A model generated the notes under the pieces. That model ran no database searches. It worked only from the letters and a program-made list of their open reading frames with translations, and had not been told where the DNA came from. The position numbers were made by a program, and so were the translations under genes. A stretch of DNA of 64,000 nt from CAYRES01 sp964423425. Lineage in GTDB: Bacteria > Actinomycetota > Thermoleophilia > RBG-16-64-13. Location: contig CAYRES010000002.1 in assembly GCA_964423425.1 (NCBI GenBank), positions 62,001 through 126,000 of the forward strand. Direction: 5' to 3'. Numbering within the stretch: the first letter of the stretch is position 1; each line of letters begins with the position of its first letter. Below, piece by piece: positions 52,659 through 60,666 of the stretch.

Positions 52659-53270
52659 ATGACTGAACCAAGCATACACAAGGACGCCTTCATCCATCCC
52701 ACCGCCGTGGTCGATGAGGGGGCTGAGATCGCGGCCGGCAGCAAGGTGTGGCACTTCTGTCACGTGATGGCGGGTGCCCGCATAGGGGCGGGGGTGGTGC
52801 TCGGCCAGAACTGCTTCGTGGCGCCGGGGGTGGTCGTGGGGGACGGCTGCCGTATCCAGAACAACGTGTCGTTGTTTGCGGGGGTCATCCTGGAGGAGCG
52901 GGTGTTCTGCGGGCCCTCGGCGGTGTTCACCAATGTCTCGACGCCGCGGGCGGGAGTCGATCGGCACGAGGGCTTCGAGACCACGCTGGTGCGGCGGGGA
53001 GCCTCGCTGGGGGCCAATTGCACCGTGGTGTGCGGCTGCACCATCGGGGAGTATGCGTTGGTAGGCGCCGGTGCGGTGGTGACGGCGGACGTGCCCGCCT
53101 ACCGGCTGATGCTGGGGGTGCCGGCGCGCCCGGCCGGGTGGATGTGCCGCTGCGGAGAGGTGCTGCCGCTTGCGGCAGACGCTGAAGTGGCCGGCGAGAC
53201 CTTCTGCGGGCGCTGTGGCGACGCCTACGTGGTGAATGAAGAAGGCGGGCTCAGTCCACGAGGCACGTGA
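52659..53270 (+). CDS. wbpD: N-acetyltransferase WbpD-like (left-handed beta-helix)
   Basis: A 203-residue hexapeptide-repeat enzyme. IHKDAFIHPTAVVDEGAEIA, then KVWHFCHVMAGARIGAGVV and NCFVAPGVVVGDGCRIQNNV are the repeats; GPSAVFTNVSTPRAGVDRHE resembles WbpD, which acetylates the 3-amino group of UDP-GlcNAc3NA, made by WbpE. The C-terminal 50 residues carry four Cys (WMCRCGEVLP and TFCGRCGD), a small zinc-binding addition present in many members of this group. ATG at 52659 is used; a TTG at 52644 in frame is less likely. With wbpE, wbpB and wbpA in the window, the route to UDP-GlcNAc3NAcA looks complete. Confidence 0.88.
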   Translation: MTEPSIHKDAFIHPTAVVDEGAEIAAGSKVWHFCHVMAGARIGAGVVLGQNCFVAPGVVVGDGCRIQNNVSLFAGVILEERVFCGPSAVFTNVSTPRAGVDRHEGFETTLVRRGASLGANCTVVCGCTIGEYALVGAGAVVTADVPAYRLMLGVPARPAGWMCRCGEVLPLAADAEVAGETFCGRCGDAYVVNEEGGLSPRGT

Positions 53271-53484
53271 GCTCCACTCGACACCGCGAACCGGGGCTGT
53301 GGCACCGGGGTTGCCGTGACGTCTTGGTGTGGGGCCGCCACACGCGTGGCGCTCACGGTGGTGTTCACGGTGGCGTCTACGGGGTCTTGTTCGAGGAGGG
53401 GGTGCCCCCACACTCACTGGGGCGCCCGCGACGTACGCCGCCTGCGACGCAGGCGCTGCTAGCACATCAGGAGTGGGAGGTGCC

Positions 53485-54438
53485 GTGGAGAGCGCAAGAG
53501 ACTACGAAAAACGGGGGCTCAAGGTATCCATGGCGGGGAGCATCGCGCTCTCCGTGAGCGCCGTCATCATGGCTCTCCTGGCAAAGTCACAGGCCATCAT
53601 GCTCGACGGCGTCTATACCATCGTCACCTTGATCATGGCCTTCATTTCTCTCAAGGTGATAGACCTGGTCAAGTCACCCGAGACGAGCACCCGCCCCTTC
53701 GGTTACATGGCCTTCGAGCCGTTCCTCAATATCATCAAGAGCCTCATCATGCTCACTCTTCTGGTGGTGTTTCTTGTCACCAATATCCAGGAGCTCACCA
53801 CCGGTGGGAGGATCATCGCCCTGGACCTCACCATAATCTACATCTTCATCTGTATCGTGATCTACGCTGTGGAGATCTACTTCCTCATGACATGTAAGAA
53901 GAGGACCAGTTCGGAGATCCTTGCCCTGGAGGTCAAGAACTGGTCCGTCGACGGCCTGCTCACGCTGGGCATCGCGGTGTCCTTGATCATCGCGGTCGTG
54001 CTCGTTCGCATGGGGCACGACCAGATACTTCCCTACATCGACCCGGTCATGGTCGTGGTGCTCGTCATCCTCTCCCTGCCCGTGCCCATCAAGGTGCTCG
54101 TCGTGGAGTTCAGGCGCCTGTTGCTGGTCTCCCCAGAGAACAGATGCGAAGACGAGGTCAAGAGCCGCATCCGCCCCGTCATCGAGAAGTACGGGCTGAC
54201 CGATGTGCGTGTGTGGGGGCTGAAGAGTGGAAGGACCCAGTATCTGTTCATCTACACGGGTCTCGAAGCGGATGAGACCCGCATCACGCTACTCGACGAG
54301 ATAAGAGCGGCCATCTTCGCGGAACTCACCGGATTCTACGAGAAGTTCTGGGCCGACATCATCTTCACCCAGATCGACCCCGACAGACCGTTTCCCCTCG
54401 CGGAGGGTGCGGATGGGCCGGAGGCGGCACACGGGTAA
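53485..54438 (+). CDS. Cation diffusion facilitator (CDF) family transporter
   Basis: A 317-residue membrane protein with six hydrophobic segments followed by a cytoplasmic C-terminal domain of about 90 residues (the CDF dimerisation domain, from ENRCEDEVKSRIRPVIEKYG). Motifs in TM2 (AIMLDGVYTIVTLIM) and TM5 (VKNWSVDGLLTLGIAVS) provide the conserved metal-binding Asp residues, though the usual Hxx(x)D is a variant. It would export divalent metals such as zinc or iron. GTG at 53485 has GGGAGG just upstream. It is unrelated to the glycan genes around it, and the 214 bases before it have no gene. Confidence 0.82.
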   Translation: MESARDYEKRGLKVSMAGSIALSVSAVIMALLAKSQAIMLDGVYTIVTLIMAFISLKVIDLVKSPETSTRPFGYMAFEPFLNIIKSLIMLTLLVVFLVTNIQELTTGGRIIALDLTIIYIFICIVIYAVEIYFLMTCKKRTSSEILALEVKNWSVDGLLTLGIAVSLIIAVVLVRMGHDQILPYIDPVMVVVLVILSLPVPIKVLVVEFRRLLLVSPENRCEDEVKSRIRPVIEKYGLTDVRVWGLKSGRTQYLFIYTGLEADETRITLLDEIRAAIFAELTGFYEKFWADIIFTQIDPDRPFPLAEGADGPEAAHG

Positions 54439-54573
54439 CGGGTGGGGCGGTGCGCATCGTGGCCCGGGACGCTTGCCACTCCGGCCGCGTCGGAGTAACG
54501 TCAGGGCCGTCACCGGGTTCTTTGATCGGCACTCTGCATCGGATCTACCGGGACCCATGGGGAGGAGCTTCGC

Positions 54574-55023
54574 ATGAGCCAGGAGAAGGAAACCTCGAAG
54601 CCCGGGGGATTCTCGGCCCAAGAACGAGCCGCCATGAAGGAGCGTGCCCAAGAGGTGAACGCGGAGGCGCGCCGGAGCGCCCGTTCCAAGAAGGACGGCG
54701 AGAGCGACGTGCTCGCGAAGATCGCCGAGATGCCCGAGCCGGATCGACAGATGGCCTTGAGTCTCCACGAGATCGTCAGGGCCAACGCGCCCGCCCTGTC
54801 ACCGAAGACATGGTACGGGATGCCCGCATATGCACTCGGTGGCAAGGTGGTCTGCTTCTTCCAGGGCGCGGGCAAGTTCGGCTCGAGGTACGCCACGTTG
54901 GGATTCAATGACGTTGCGAAACTGGATGAAGGCGACATGTGGCCGACCGCTTTTGCGATCAAGGAGCTGACACACGCCGTAGAGAAGAGGATTGCCACGC
55001 TCATAAGGAGAGCGGTGGGCTGA
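54574..55023 (+). CDS. DUF1801 (YdhG-like) protein
   Basis: A 149-residue soluble protein. The second half, with SLHEIVRANAPALSPKTWYG, MPAYALGGKVVCFF, LGFNDVAKLDEG and MWPTAFAIKELT, fits the YdhG/DUF1801 fold, linked to iron-related or frataxin-like roles. The first 55 residues are charged and Gly-rich (probably disordered), with a Lys/Arg-rich helix. GGGAGGAG 6 bases before the ATG gives a firm start. Function is not established for the family. A strong hairpin follows the stop. Confidence 0.78.
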   Translation: MSQEKETSKPGGFSAQERAAMKERAQEVNAEARRSARSKKDGESDVLAKIAEMPEPDRQMALSLHEIVRANAPALSPKTWYGMPAYALGGKVVCFFQGAGKFGSRYATLGFNDVAKLDEGDMWPTAFAIKELTHAVEKRIATLIRRAVG

Positions 55024-55045
55024 GGGCCGAGGTGAGGGTCGAGAT

Positions 55046-55077
55046 GCGGGCCGGGCCACGCACTTCTCTCGGCCCGC
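55046..55077 (+). terminator. Bidirectional terminator between convergent genes
   Basis: GCGGGCCG (55046-55053) pairs with CGGCCCGC (55070-55077), 8 bp with a 16-base loop, between the DUF1801 gene and the reverse-strand doc gene. No long T-run. Confidence 0.5.
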
Positions 55078-55136
55078 CTTGGCGTCCGACTGAACCGCGC
55101 CTGATTCGCGTGGCTCGCGGTTCACGCCACACACAC

Positions 55137-55541
55137 TCAGCCCCGGTTTCGCTTCATCGTCTGCGACCTGATCCACGCGGCGAGTGCCTCCTCTTCGAAC
55201 TCTCCGGAGGCCAGCGCCACCATCGTTGTTACCACGTCGGCCTCGCTCGCGGTGAATTCGAGTCCATTCAGTCCCAGGAACACCGCCATCACGACGAACG
55301 CGACACGTTTGTTTCCGTCGTGGTAGGGGTGGTTGCGTGCCAGGCCGTATCCGTACGCCGCTGCCGGTGCGGCGAGATCCGCGTCAACTTCGTAGGCCAA
55401 GCGCTGCCGGGGCCGAACGAGCGCCGACTCGAGTGCATTCTCATCACGCAATCCCGGCATGCCGCCATGAATGAGCAGCATTTCGGCCTGCACGGCATCG
55501 ATAACGAGACGCGACACCCACCGGATCTCTCGCTGGGTCAT
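55137..55541 (-). CDS. Doc-type (death on curing) toxin
   Basis: A 134-residue Fic-fold protein with the Doc motif HPYHDGNKRVAF (His71 to Phe82), matching HxFx(D/N)GNKR with Tyr in place of Phe. Doc phosphorylates EF-Tu and halts translation. GMPGLRDENALESALVRPRQ upstream is typical of Doc. It follows the AbrB-type antitoxin by 6 bases on the same strand, the classic order. The module lies away from the glycan genes and reads towards the DUF1801 gene, with a terminator between. Confidence 0.9.
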   Translation of the reverse strand: MTQREIRWVSRLVIDAVQAEMLLIHGGMPGLRDENALESALVRPRQRLAYEVDADLAAPAAAYGYGLARNHPYHDGNKRVAFVVMAVFLGLNGLEFTASEADVVTTMVALASGEFEEEALAAWIRSQTMKRNRG

Positions 55542-55547
55542 CGCGGA

Positions 55548-55775
55548 CTACTTCGCCAACTCGCGCAATGCGTTGCGGTAGGTGCGCCCCACCTCGGCGG
55601 CGATCGAGAGCGCCTCTTCGGTCTCAGGATCGTAGGGGGTGAGCAGAATCCCGCGGTCCGTCTCTACTACAATCACGGTGTCGCCGGCGACGAGCTTCAA
55701 CCTGTCGGCCATGGCTTTGGGTAGCGTGGCGGCTATCGAGCCTCCCGCCTTGCGTAACTTGACTGACTGGGCCAT
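55548..55775 (-). CDS. AbrB/MazE-type antitoxin of the Doc module
   Basis: A 75-residue protein with the swapped-hairpin AbrB DNA-binding fold: VKLRKAGGSIAATLPKAMAD and KLVAGDTVIVVETDRGILL. The C-terminal helix (EEALSIAAEVGRTYRNALRE) would bind and block Doc. AGGAGG lies 8 bases before the ATG. It and Doc should be controlled by autorepression at an inverted repeat 35 bases upstream. Confidence 0.88.
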   Translation of the reverse strand: MAQSVKLRKAGGSIAATLPKAMADRLKLVAGDTVIVVETDRGILLTPYDPETEEALSIAAEVGRTYRNALRELAK

Positions 55776-55809
55776 CTCGATGCCTCCTAAGCGAAGGGTT
55801 ACGGTGAGT

Positions 55810-55827
55810 GTAGCATAATCATGCTAC
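55810..55827 (-). promoter_or_regulatory. Perfect inverted repeat, likely operator of the AbrB/Doc module
   Basis: GTAGCAT-aatc-ATGCTAC, seven-base arms with a 4-base spacer, beginning 35 bases before the antitoxin ATG. On the reverse strand TACACT, just after the repeat, could be a -10 box, so repressor binding would block the promoter. Confidence 0.6.
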
Positions 55828-55967
55828 TTGATGCTGTGATGCCGGGGGAGTGTGATGATGCACGCCTGAAGCAGTGCACGTACTCCATCTGCCGCGTTGA
55901 AGGCGGAGGGCGTGACGTGTCGAGGTGGTGGTATGCTCCACGCGGCTCGACGCACGGGGCACAGACT

Positions 55968-56192
55968 ATGACGGAATCGACTCCATACGGCATCGACCTC
56001 TTGTGGATCCCTCTCGGCGCGGGAGGCTGGTTCGTGCGTATGAACGGCTGCGTGTGGGAGGCCGTCCAGGCGCTGCATGCACACCGATACCGGTGGGTGG
56101 GACGCCTGCCCGCACGTGAATCGCGTGCTGCGTGCCGAGCACCGGAATGCCGCAACCCACTAGGTGGGCGCCGGTGCGGGTGGCCGCGGTGA
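55968..56192 (+). pseudogene. Truncated fragment of an actinobacterial conserved protein
   Basis: A 74-residue frame starting MTESTPYGIDLLWIPLGAGG and continuing WFVRMNGCVWEAVQALHAHR. This resembles the first third of a conserved, roughly 200-residue protein family of unknown function known mainly from actinobacteria (LLWLPLGAGGxxVRxNGRxYEA). After about residue 45 the similarity ends and the rest is Arg-rich, so I take it as a 5' remnant. The family memory is approximate. Confidence 0.4.
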
Positions 56193-56290
56193 GGTGGCGC
56201 ACGCGCGTCCGGTGATGACCTGCGCTGTGCCTGGTGGCCGGGTGCTAACCTGGCTCTCGGCTTTGTAGTCGAGGTCACCGACTGGGAGAG

Positions 56291-57583
56291 GTGGTCCTGC
56301 TGAAGCGCCTTCATCGTCTGGGTGGTGTGCGTCTGGGTGGCCTGCGCCACCTGCGCCGACCGGGCGGCCTGCGCGGCCGCTACCCCGCGCAGTTCTGGAT
56401 GCTGTTCAGCGGCAACTTCGTGAGCACCATCGGTCTCAGCATGATCTGGCCCTTCATGATGATCTACGCGAGCCGGCGCCTGCAGTTGCCGTTGACCGCC
56501 GTGGCCAGCCTGCTCACCATCAACTCCGCCTTCCTGCTCGCGGGCACGTTTCTCGCCGGCTCGCTGGCCGACCGGGTGGGGAGGAGGGGCATCATGATCG
56601 TGGGTATGGCCCTCCACGGTACCGCCTACCTCCTCTTCAGCTTCGCCGATTCGGTGTGGATGTTCGCCCTACTCATGGCGCTCGGCGGCTTCGTGACCCC
56701 CGTCTACCGCGTGGGTGTGGACGCCATGGTGGCCGACCTCATTCCCGAGGAGAGGCGGGTGAGCGCCTTCGCCGTGCTGCGCATGGGTAACAACGCGGGC
56801 GTGGCCATCGGCCCGAGCATCGGGGGTTTCCTGGCCACCCAGTCCTACAGCATCATCTTCTACTGCGCCGCCGCCGGTCTGCTCGCCTACAGCCTCTTCA
56901 CCTTCCTCTTCGTCAAGGAGACCATTCCCCGCACTCCGGAGCTCGGCCCGGTTGCGCGTGAGCGGTTCGGCGGCTATCTGCGCGTGGCGCGCGACCGTGT
57001 GTTCGTGGCCGTGTGCGGCGGCTTCATCATCGTCACCATCGGGGCCTCACTCATGTTCGTGCTCCTGGCCGTCTACGCCAAGACCCAGTTCGGCCTCCCC
57101 GAGAGCCGGTTCGGCTTCATCATGGCCACCAATGCGGCCATGGTGGTTGTCTTCCAGGTCATGGTGACGGCGGTGTCGCGGCGCTTCCGGCCCTACAGAG
57201 TGATGGCGCTCGGGACTCTGCTCTACGTCGTAGGGGTGGGGAGCGTGGCCCTGGGGAGCAGCTTCCTGACCTTCTTGGCCAGCATGGTGGTACTCACGGT
57301 GGGGGAGTTGCTGCTCGTGCCCACCACCTCCGCACTCGTGGCCAACCTCGCCCCGCCGGACATGCGCGGCCGCTACATGAGCATCTACGGCCTGTCGTGG
57401 GGGATAGCGGCGGGCATCGGGCCGGTGTTCGGAGGAATCTTGAACGACGCTATCGCCCCTCGGGCCATCTGGGTGGGAGGTGCGTTGGTGTGCCTGGCCG
57501 GCTTTGTCGTGTTCGCCGCTCTGGCTCTCCGCGAGGGCAAGGGGACGGAGGGCGCCGAGCCGAGCCTGGAGAAGAGGGTGTGA
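56291..57583 (+). CDS. Major facilitator superfamily (MFS) transporter
   Basis: A 430-residue protein with about 12 transmembrane segments. It has the MFS loop motif GSLADRVGRRGIMIVG after TM2 and a counterpart in the second half, and NLAPPDMRGRYMSIYGLSWG near the end as in drug/metabolite exporters. GTG at 56291 is used; the first 30 residues are rich in Gly/Arg/Leu and probably a cytoplasmic tail. The substrate is unknown. It is 27 bases before a methyltransferase on the same strand, a spacing that hints at joint transcription. Confidence 0.85.
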   Translation: MVLLKRLHRLGGVRLGGLRHLRRPGGLRGRYPAQFWMLFSGNFVSTIGLSMIWPFMMIYASRRLQLPLTAVASLLTINSAFLLAGTFLAGSLADRVGRRGIMIVGMALHGTAYLLFSFADSVWMFALLMALGGFVTPVYRVGVDAMVADLIPEERRVSAFAVLRMGNNAGVAIGPSIGGFLATQSYSIIFYCAAAGLLAYSLFTFLFVKETIPRTPELGPVARERFGGYLRVARDRVFVAVCGGFIIVTIGASLMFVLLAVYAKTQFGLPESRFGFIMATNAAMVVVFQVMVTAVSRRFRPYRVMALGTLLYVVGVGSVALGSSFLTFLASMVVLTVGELLLVPTTSALVANLAPPDMRGRYMSIYGLSWGIAAGIGPVFGGILNDAIAPRAIWVGGALVCLAGFVVFAALALREGKGTEGAEPSLEKRV

Positions 57584-57610
57584 GGCGTGACGATGTGAGA
57601 GGCGTATGTC

Positions 57611-58228
57611 GTGATTCGTGACGAGAAGATCATCCAAGAGATCAATACCCTATGGCTTCCCGTCTACCCGTACATGGTGGAGTACCTGCTGGAGGTCTCC
57701 GCTGTGAGGGGCGGGAGGTTCCTCGATCTGGGGCCGTTCGCAGGCGGCTTGGCCGTCGGTGTCCTACGTTCGCGCCAAGACCTGGCAGCCACCGTGATAG
57801 ACGAGTCGGACGTGGTACTCGAGTGGGCGCGAGAGCAGGCGGTCGGGGCCGGAACCGTGTCGCGGCTCACCACGCTTCGGGCGGCCCTCGAGCCCCTCCC
57901 CGCCAAGGACGGTGCTTTCGACCTGGTGGCGGTGAGAGGTGCCTTCTTCTTTCTCACCCCGGCTCTCTTGCGGGAGGTGGCGCGGGTGCTCAAGCCCGGC
58001 GGGTTCGGCTGGGTGGGGGGAGGCTACGGCCCTGAGACGCCGCAGAGAGTCATCGCGCCCATAGCTGCACGTTCCAAGGTGCTGAACGAGGCCGTAGGAA
58101 AGCGGCACCTCAGCCCCGGGGAGGCAGAGAGGCTGGTGAGGGAGTCCGGTCTCGAGCGCTCGGCACGGGTGACGACCGAGGGAGGCCTATGGATCGAGGT
58201 GCGTGTGCCCAGGGAGGGAGCGGCCTGA
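57611..58228 (+). CDS. SAM-dependent methyltransferase, class I
   Basis: A 205-residue Rossmann-fold methyltransferase. GGRFLDLGPFAGGLAVGVLR is motif I (with Pro-Phe in place of the usual GCGxG), DESDVVLEWAREQ the acidic loop, FDLVAVRGAFFFLTPALLRE motif IV, and VLKPGGFGWVGGGY the post-strand. Its substrate is unknown. The N terminus (IIQEINTLWLPVYPYMVEYL) recalls small-molecule or arsenite/thiol-type methyltransferases, but I cannot be more exact. GTG at 57611 has no strong ribosome binding site. It is followed 25 bases later by a convergent M24 gene. Confidence 0.75.
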   Translation: MIRDEKIIQEINTLWLPVYPYMVEYLLEVSAVRGGRFLDLGPFAGGLAVGVLRSRQDLAATVIDESDVVLEWAREQAVGAGTVSRLTTLRAALEPLPAKDGAFDLVAVRGAFFFLTPALLREVARVLKPGGFGWVGGGYGPETPQRVIAPIAARSKVLNEAVGKRHLSPGEAERLVRESGLERSARVTTEGGLWIEVRVPREGAA

Positions 58229-58253
58229 GGCGCGTACCCGCCGGCCTTGCGCG

Positions 58254-59438
58254 CTAGACCTCCCACACGTCTTCGTCGCCCGTGCTGAGCGCCGCCAAGC
58301 CGTCAGGCGTGACCACGAAGGTGTCCTCGATGCCCACGGCGCCCTCTCCCGGGAGGCGGATCTTGGGCTCCACCGCGACCACATTGCCGGCGACGAGCGG
58401 TGCCTCGAAGCCTCGCCCGAGTATGGGGAGCTCATTCACTTCCAGCCCGATGCCGTGCCCCACGAAGCTCACCTGCAGGGGAGACGTGCCCATGAAGGTG
58501 TTCTCATAGCCGGCCTCCGCGGCCCGCCGCACGGCCAGGTCGTAGACCTCGGTGCAGGGTACACCGGGACGCGCAGCAGCGGCTGTCTCGTGGTGGATGC
58601 TCCGGCAGGTCTCGTAGGCGGAGCGGAGGGCGCCGGGCAGCGGCCCGATACAGAGGGTGCGGGTCTGGTCGACGATGTAGCCCTCCACTGAGGCGCCCAG
58701 GTCTATGACGACTGCCTCTCCCCGGCCGATGGGGCGGTCACTTGCTCCCTGGGGATATGCGGCCGTGCGGCCTTCGCCTCCGAAGGGAGAGTCGGCACCG
58801 GTGGCGGCACCGGCGTCGGGGCCGGAAAGGACGTGCACGAGAGGCATCTCCTGATTCAGGCCGCGCATGCGGAGGAGGCCGGAATGGCCCTCGCGCCAGA
58901 GGGTGGAGGCGACGACGGAGGCCAGCTCCCCTTCGGTCATGCCGGGGGTGAGGGCGGAGGCGGCGGCCGCGAACGCGGCCGCCGCCTGCCCACCCGCCTC
59001 CCGCAGCCTCTCGAGCTCCCAGGGGCTCTTCACGGCGCGCAGTTGGCGCAGAACCCCGCCGCAGTCCACCAGCTCGGCCTGAGGGAACAGCTTCTCGTAA
59101 CGGCGGAAACTGAGCACGGGGAGTATGTCGAGCTCCAAGCCGAGCCTCGCCTCCGCAGAGACGCCGAGGCGCGCCAAGGAGTCCGGCAAGGTGCGGAAGC
59201 TCGTGAAGCTCTCCACCCGCTCCAGCGGCGATTCTGCCCGCGCACGGACGGGGTCGCGGCGAACCAGCAGCAAGGGCTCACCGACCGCCGGCACGAGGAG
59301 GTGGCTCTGCTGTGCCGTACCGGTGAGGTAGAAGAGGTCCGCCGACTGCACGATGATGGCGCAGTCGATGTGGCGCTCTACAAGCGCAGCCTGCGTCCCG
59401 GCGATTCGGGTTTCGATTTCGCTCACTGGAACTGACAC
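58254..59438 (-). CDS. M24-family metallopeptidase (Xaa-Pro aminopeptidase-like)
   Basis: A 394-residue creatinase/aminopeptidase P-type enzyme. An N-terminal creatinase domain (residues about 1-130) is followed by a pita-bread domain with the metal ligands: Asp in VIDLGASVEG, Asp in YIVDQTRT, His in FVGHGIGLEVNE, Glu in AVEPKI and Glu in GIEDTFV. It removes an N-terminal residue before proline. GTG 59438 is favoured, with AGAGG 5 bases upstream on the reverse strand; GTG 59426 is also possible. It shares no link with the glycan genes. It diverges from the lipoprotein gene that begins at 59656, with both promoters in the gap of about 217 bases. Confidence 0.88.
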   Translation of the reverse strand: MSVPVSEIETRIAGTQAALVERHIDCAIIVQSADLFYLTGTAQQSHLLVPAVGEPLLLVRRDPVRARAESPLERVESFTSFRTLPDSLARLGVSAEARLGLELDILPVLSFRRYEKLFPQAELVDCGGVLRQLRAVKSPWELERLREAGGQAAAAFAAAASALTPGMTEGELASVVASTLWREGHSGLLRMRGLNQEMPLVHVLSGPDAGAATGADSPFGGEGRTAAYPQGASDRPIGRGEAVVIDLGASVEGYIVDQTRTLCIGPLPGALRSAYETCRSIHHETAAAARPGVPCTEVYDLAVRRAAEAGYENTFMGTSPLQVSFVGHGIGLEVNELPILGRGFEAPLVAGNVVAVEPKIRLPGEGAVGIEDTFVVTPDGLAALSTGDEDVWEV

Positions 59439-59568
59439 TCTGCCTCTACGGTAGCATGCGGAGCCTTCGTGCAACGAATCGGCGGTGCAGGCCATCACAC
59501 TTGGTGCGGGAAGCGACTCTTCGAACCGGTGGCCGCAGCAGAGGCTACACATAGGTAGAGTTTTGGCT

Positions 59569-59595
59569 TGCCTCTGAGGTTGGCCGCGCTATAGT
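59569..59595 (+). promoter_or_regulatory. Candidate promoter of the chagasin-like lipoprotein gene
   Basis: TATAGT at 59590-59595 matches a -10 box at five of six positions. TTGCCT at 59569-59574 is a possible -35 with a short 15-base spacer. Transcription from about 59602 would give a leader of about 54 bases that holds the two hairpins described below. Confidence 0.4.
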
Positions 59596-59608
59596 GGAGG
59601 TAGACCGG

Positions 59609-59648
59609 GGATCGAGGGACGATCCGCGCTCCTTTCTGGAGAAAGGAG
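59609..59648 (+). promoter_or_regulatory. Two consecutive leader hairpins, the second burying the ribosome binding site
   Basis: GGATCG (59609-59614) pairs with CGATCC (59620-59625), loop AGGGA. Then CTCCTTTC (59629-59636) pairs perfectly with GAAAGGAG (59641-59648), loop TGGA. The second arm is the Shine-Dalgarno (AAAGGAGG) of the gene at 59656, so the folded mRNA would hide it and lower translation until opened. Confidence 0.65.
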
Positions 59649-59655
59649 GCCCGTC

Positions 59656-60666
59656 ATGCGTGGCACGATGAAGCTATTCCTCCCTGTGGGTGTCTTCGCA
59701 CTCTTGGCTGTGGGGCTTCTCGTTCCCACCGGCTGTGGAGGCTCGACCACCACCACTCAAGCTCTCACCACCACGACCACCTGGCCCTCCCACACTGTCA
59801 TCATCGACGAGACCGCCGACGGCACTGCTGTGCGCCTCACCGAGGGTTACTTTCTGGTGGTGCGTCTGCGTGGCAACCCAAGCACCGGCTACCTCTGGCA
59901 GGCTCAACCTCTCGACATCCTCATCCTCAGCCAACAGGGCGACCTCACCTTCACCGCCGACTCCGATCTTTCCGGCGCGGGCGGTGAATACCTCGCCGTC
60001 TATCGTGCCGAGCGGGCGGGCAGCACCCTCCTCGCCCTCGACTACGTGGGACCGGATCGGCGCGTGGACCACACCTTCGATGTGGAGGTCATGGTGGACC
60101 CGGCAGGTGAGGCCACCGCGGCCGACGCGACCACCGATGCCGCCGAAGCGAGCGGTGGTGAGGCCGACACCGGCGGCGCACGCACAAGCGATGGCTCTGC
60201 GGAGGACGACTCGGGCAGCGCCGACTCCAGCGAGGGCGACTCCAGCGAGGGCGGCTCCGGCCCTGCGGACTCGGGGAGTTCCGGTCGCAGTCCGGGAACC
60301 CTCGACAGGACGCGCGATACCATTGGGCCCGCGATGGAGCCGAGGATGACGCGTCCGCCCACAGACTGGGAGTGGGGCTCATCCGACGCCGGAGCGTTCA
60401 AGGATGTCCGGGTGGGGGATCGCATCAGGATAGTCCTGGATATCCCGTCCAGCCTGGAGCTGGTGAACGTGCAGTGGGAGAATACCGACAGCACGGTCTT
60501 GAGCAGCGCCGGTCCGCCTACCGTCCATAGAAGTACCTACGTGGACAGGACTTCGAAGAGCTTCGAGGTGGCAAGAGCGGGTGAGGGCGGCGTGATCGTG
60601 CGCGGGGTCAAGGCCGACGGACGCGTACGGGTCATCTGGTGGATCAACGTGAGGGCGACGGACTAG
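59656..60666 (+). CDS. Lipoprotein with chagasin-like (I42) protease-inhibitor domain
   Basis: A 336-residue lipoprotein: signal segment with Cys27 in VPTGCGG, then a Thr-rich spacer. Residues about 45-145 resemble inhibitor family I42 (chagasin): EGYFLVVRLRGNPSTGYLWQ holds the NPxTGY loop, and GGEYLAVYRAERAGSTLLAL the later strand. Chagasin domains block papain-like cysteine proteases. Residues about 150-230 are an acidic Ser/Gly/Asp-rich linker; the end is a beta-rich domain with VRVGDRIRIVLDIPSSLELV and KADGRVRVIWWINVRATD that may be a second, degenerate copy. ATG 59656 has AAAGGAGG 6 bases upstream. It converges with an epimerase gene, overlapping by 4 bases. Lipid anchoring is firm; inhibitor activity is inference. 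Confidence 0.78.
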   Translation: MRGTMKLFLPVGVFALLAVGLLVPTGCGGSTTTTQALTTTTTWPSHTVIIDETADGTAVRLTEGYFLVVRLRGNPSTGYLWQAQPLDILILSQQGDLTFTADSDLSGAGGEYLAVYRAERAGSTLLALDYVGPDRRVDHTFDVEVMVDPAGEATAADATTDAAEASGGEADTGGARTSDGSAEDDSGSADSSEGDSSEGGSGPADSGSSGRSPGTLDRTRDTIGPAMEPRMTRPPTDWEWGSSDAGAFKDVRVGDRIRIVLDIPSSLELVNVQWENTDSTVLSSAGPPTVHRSTYVDRTSKSFEVARAGEGGVIVRGVKADGRVRVIWWINVRATD

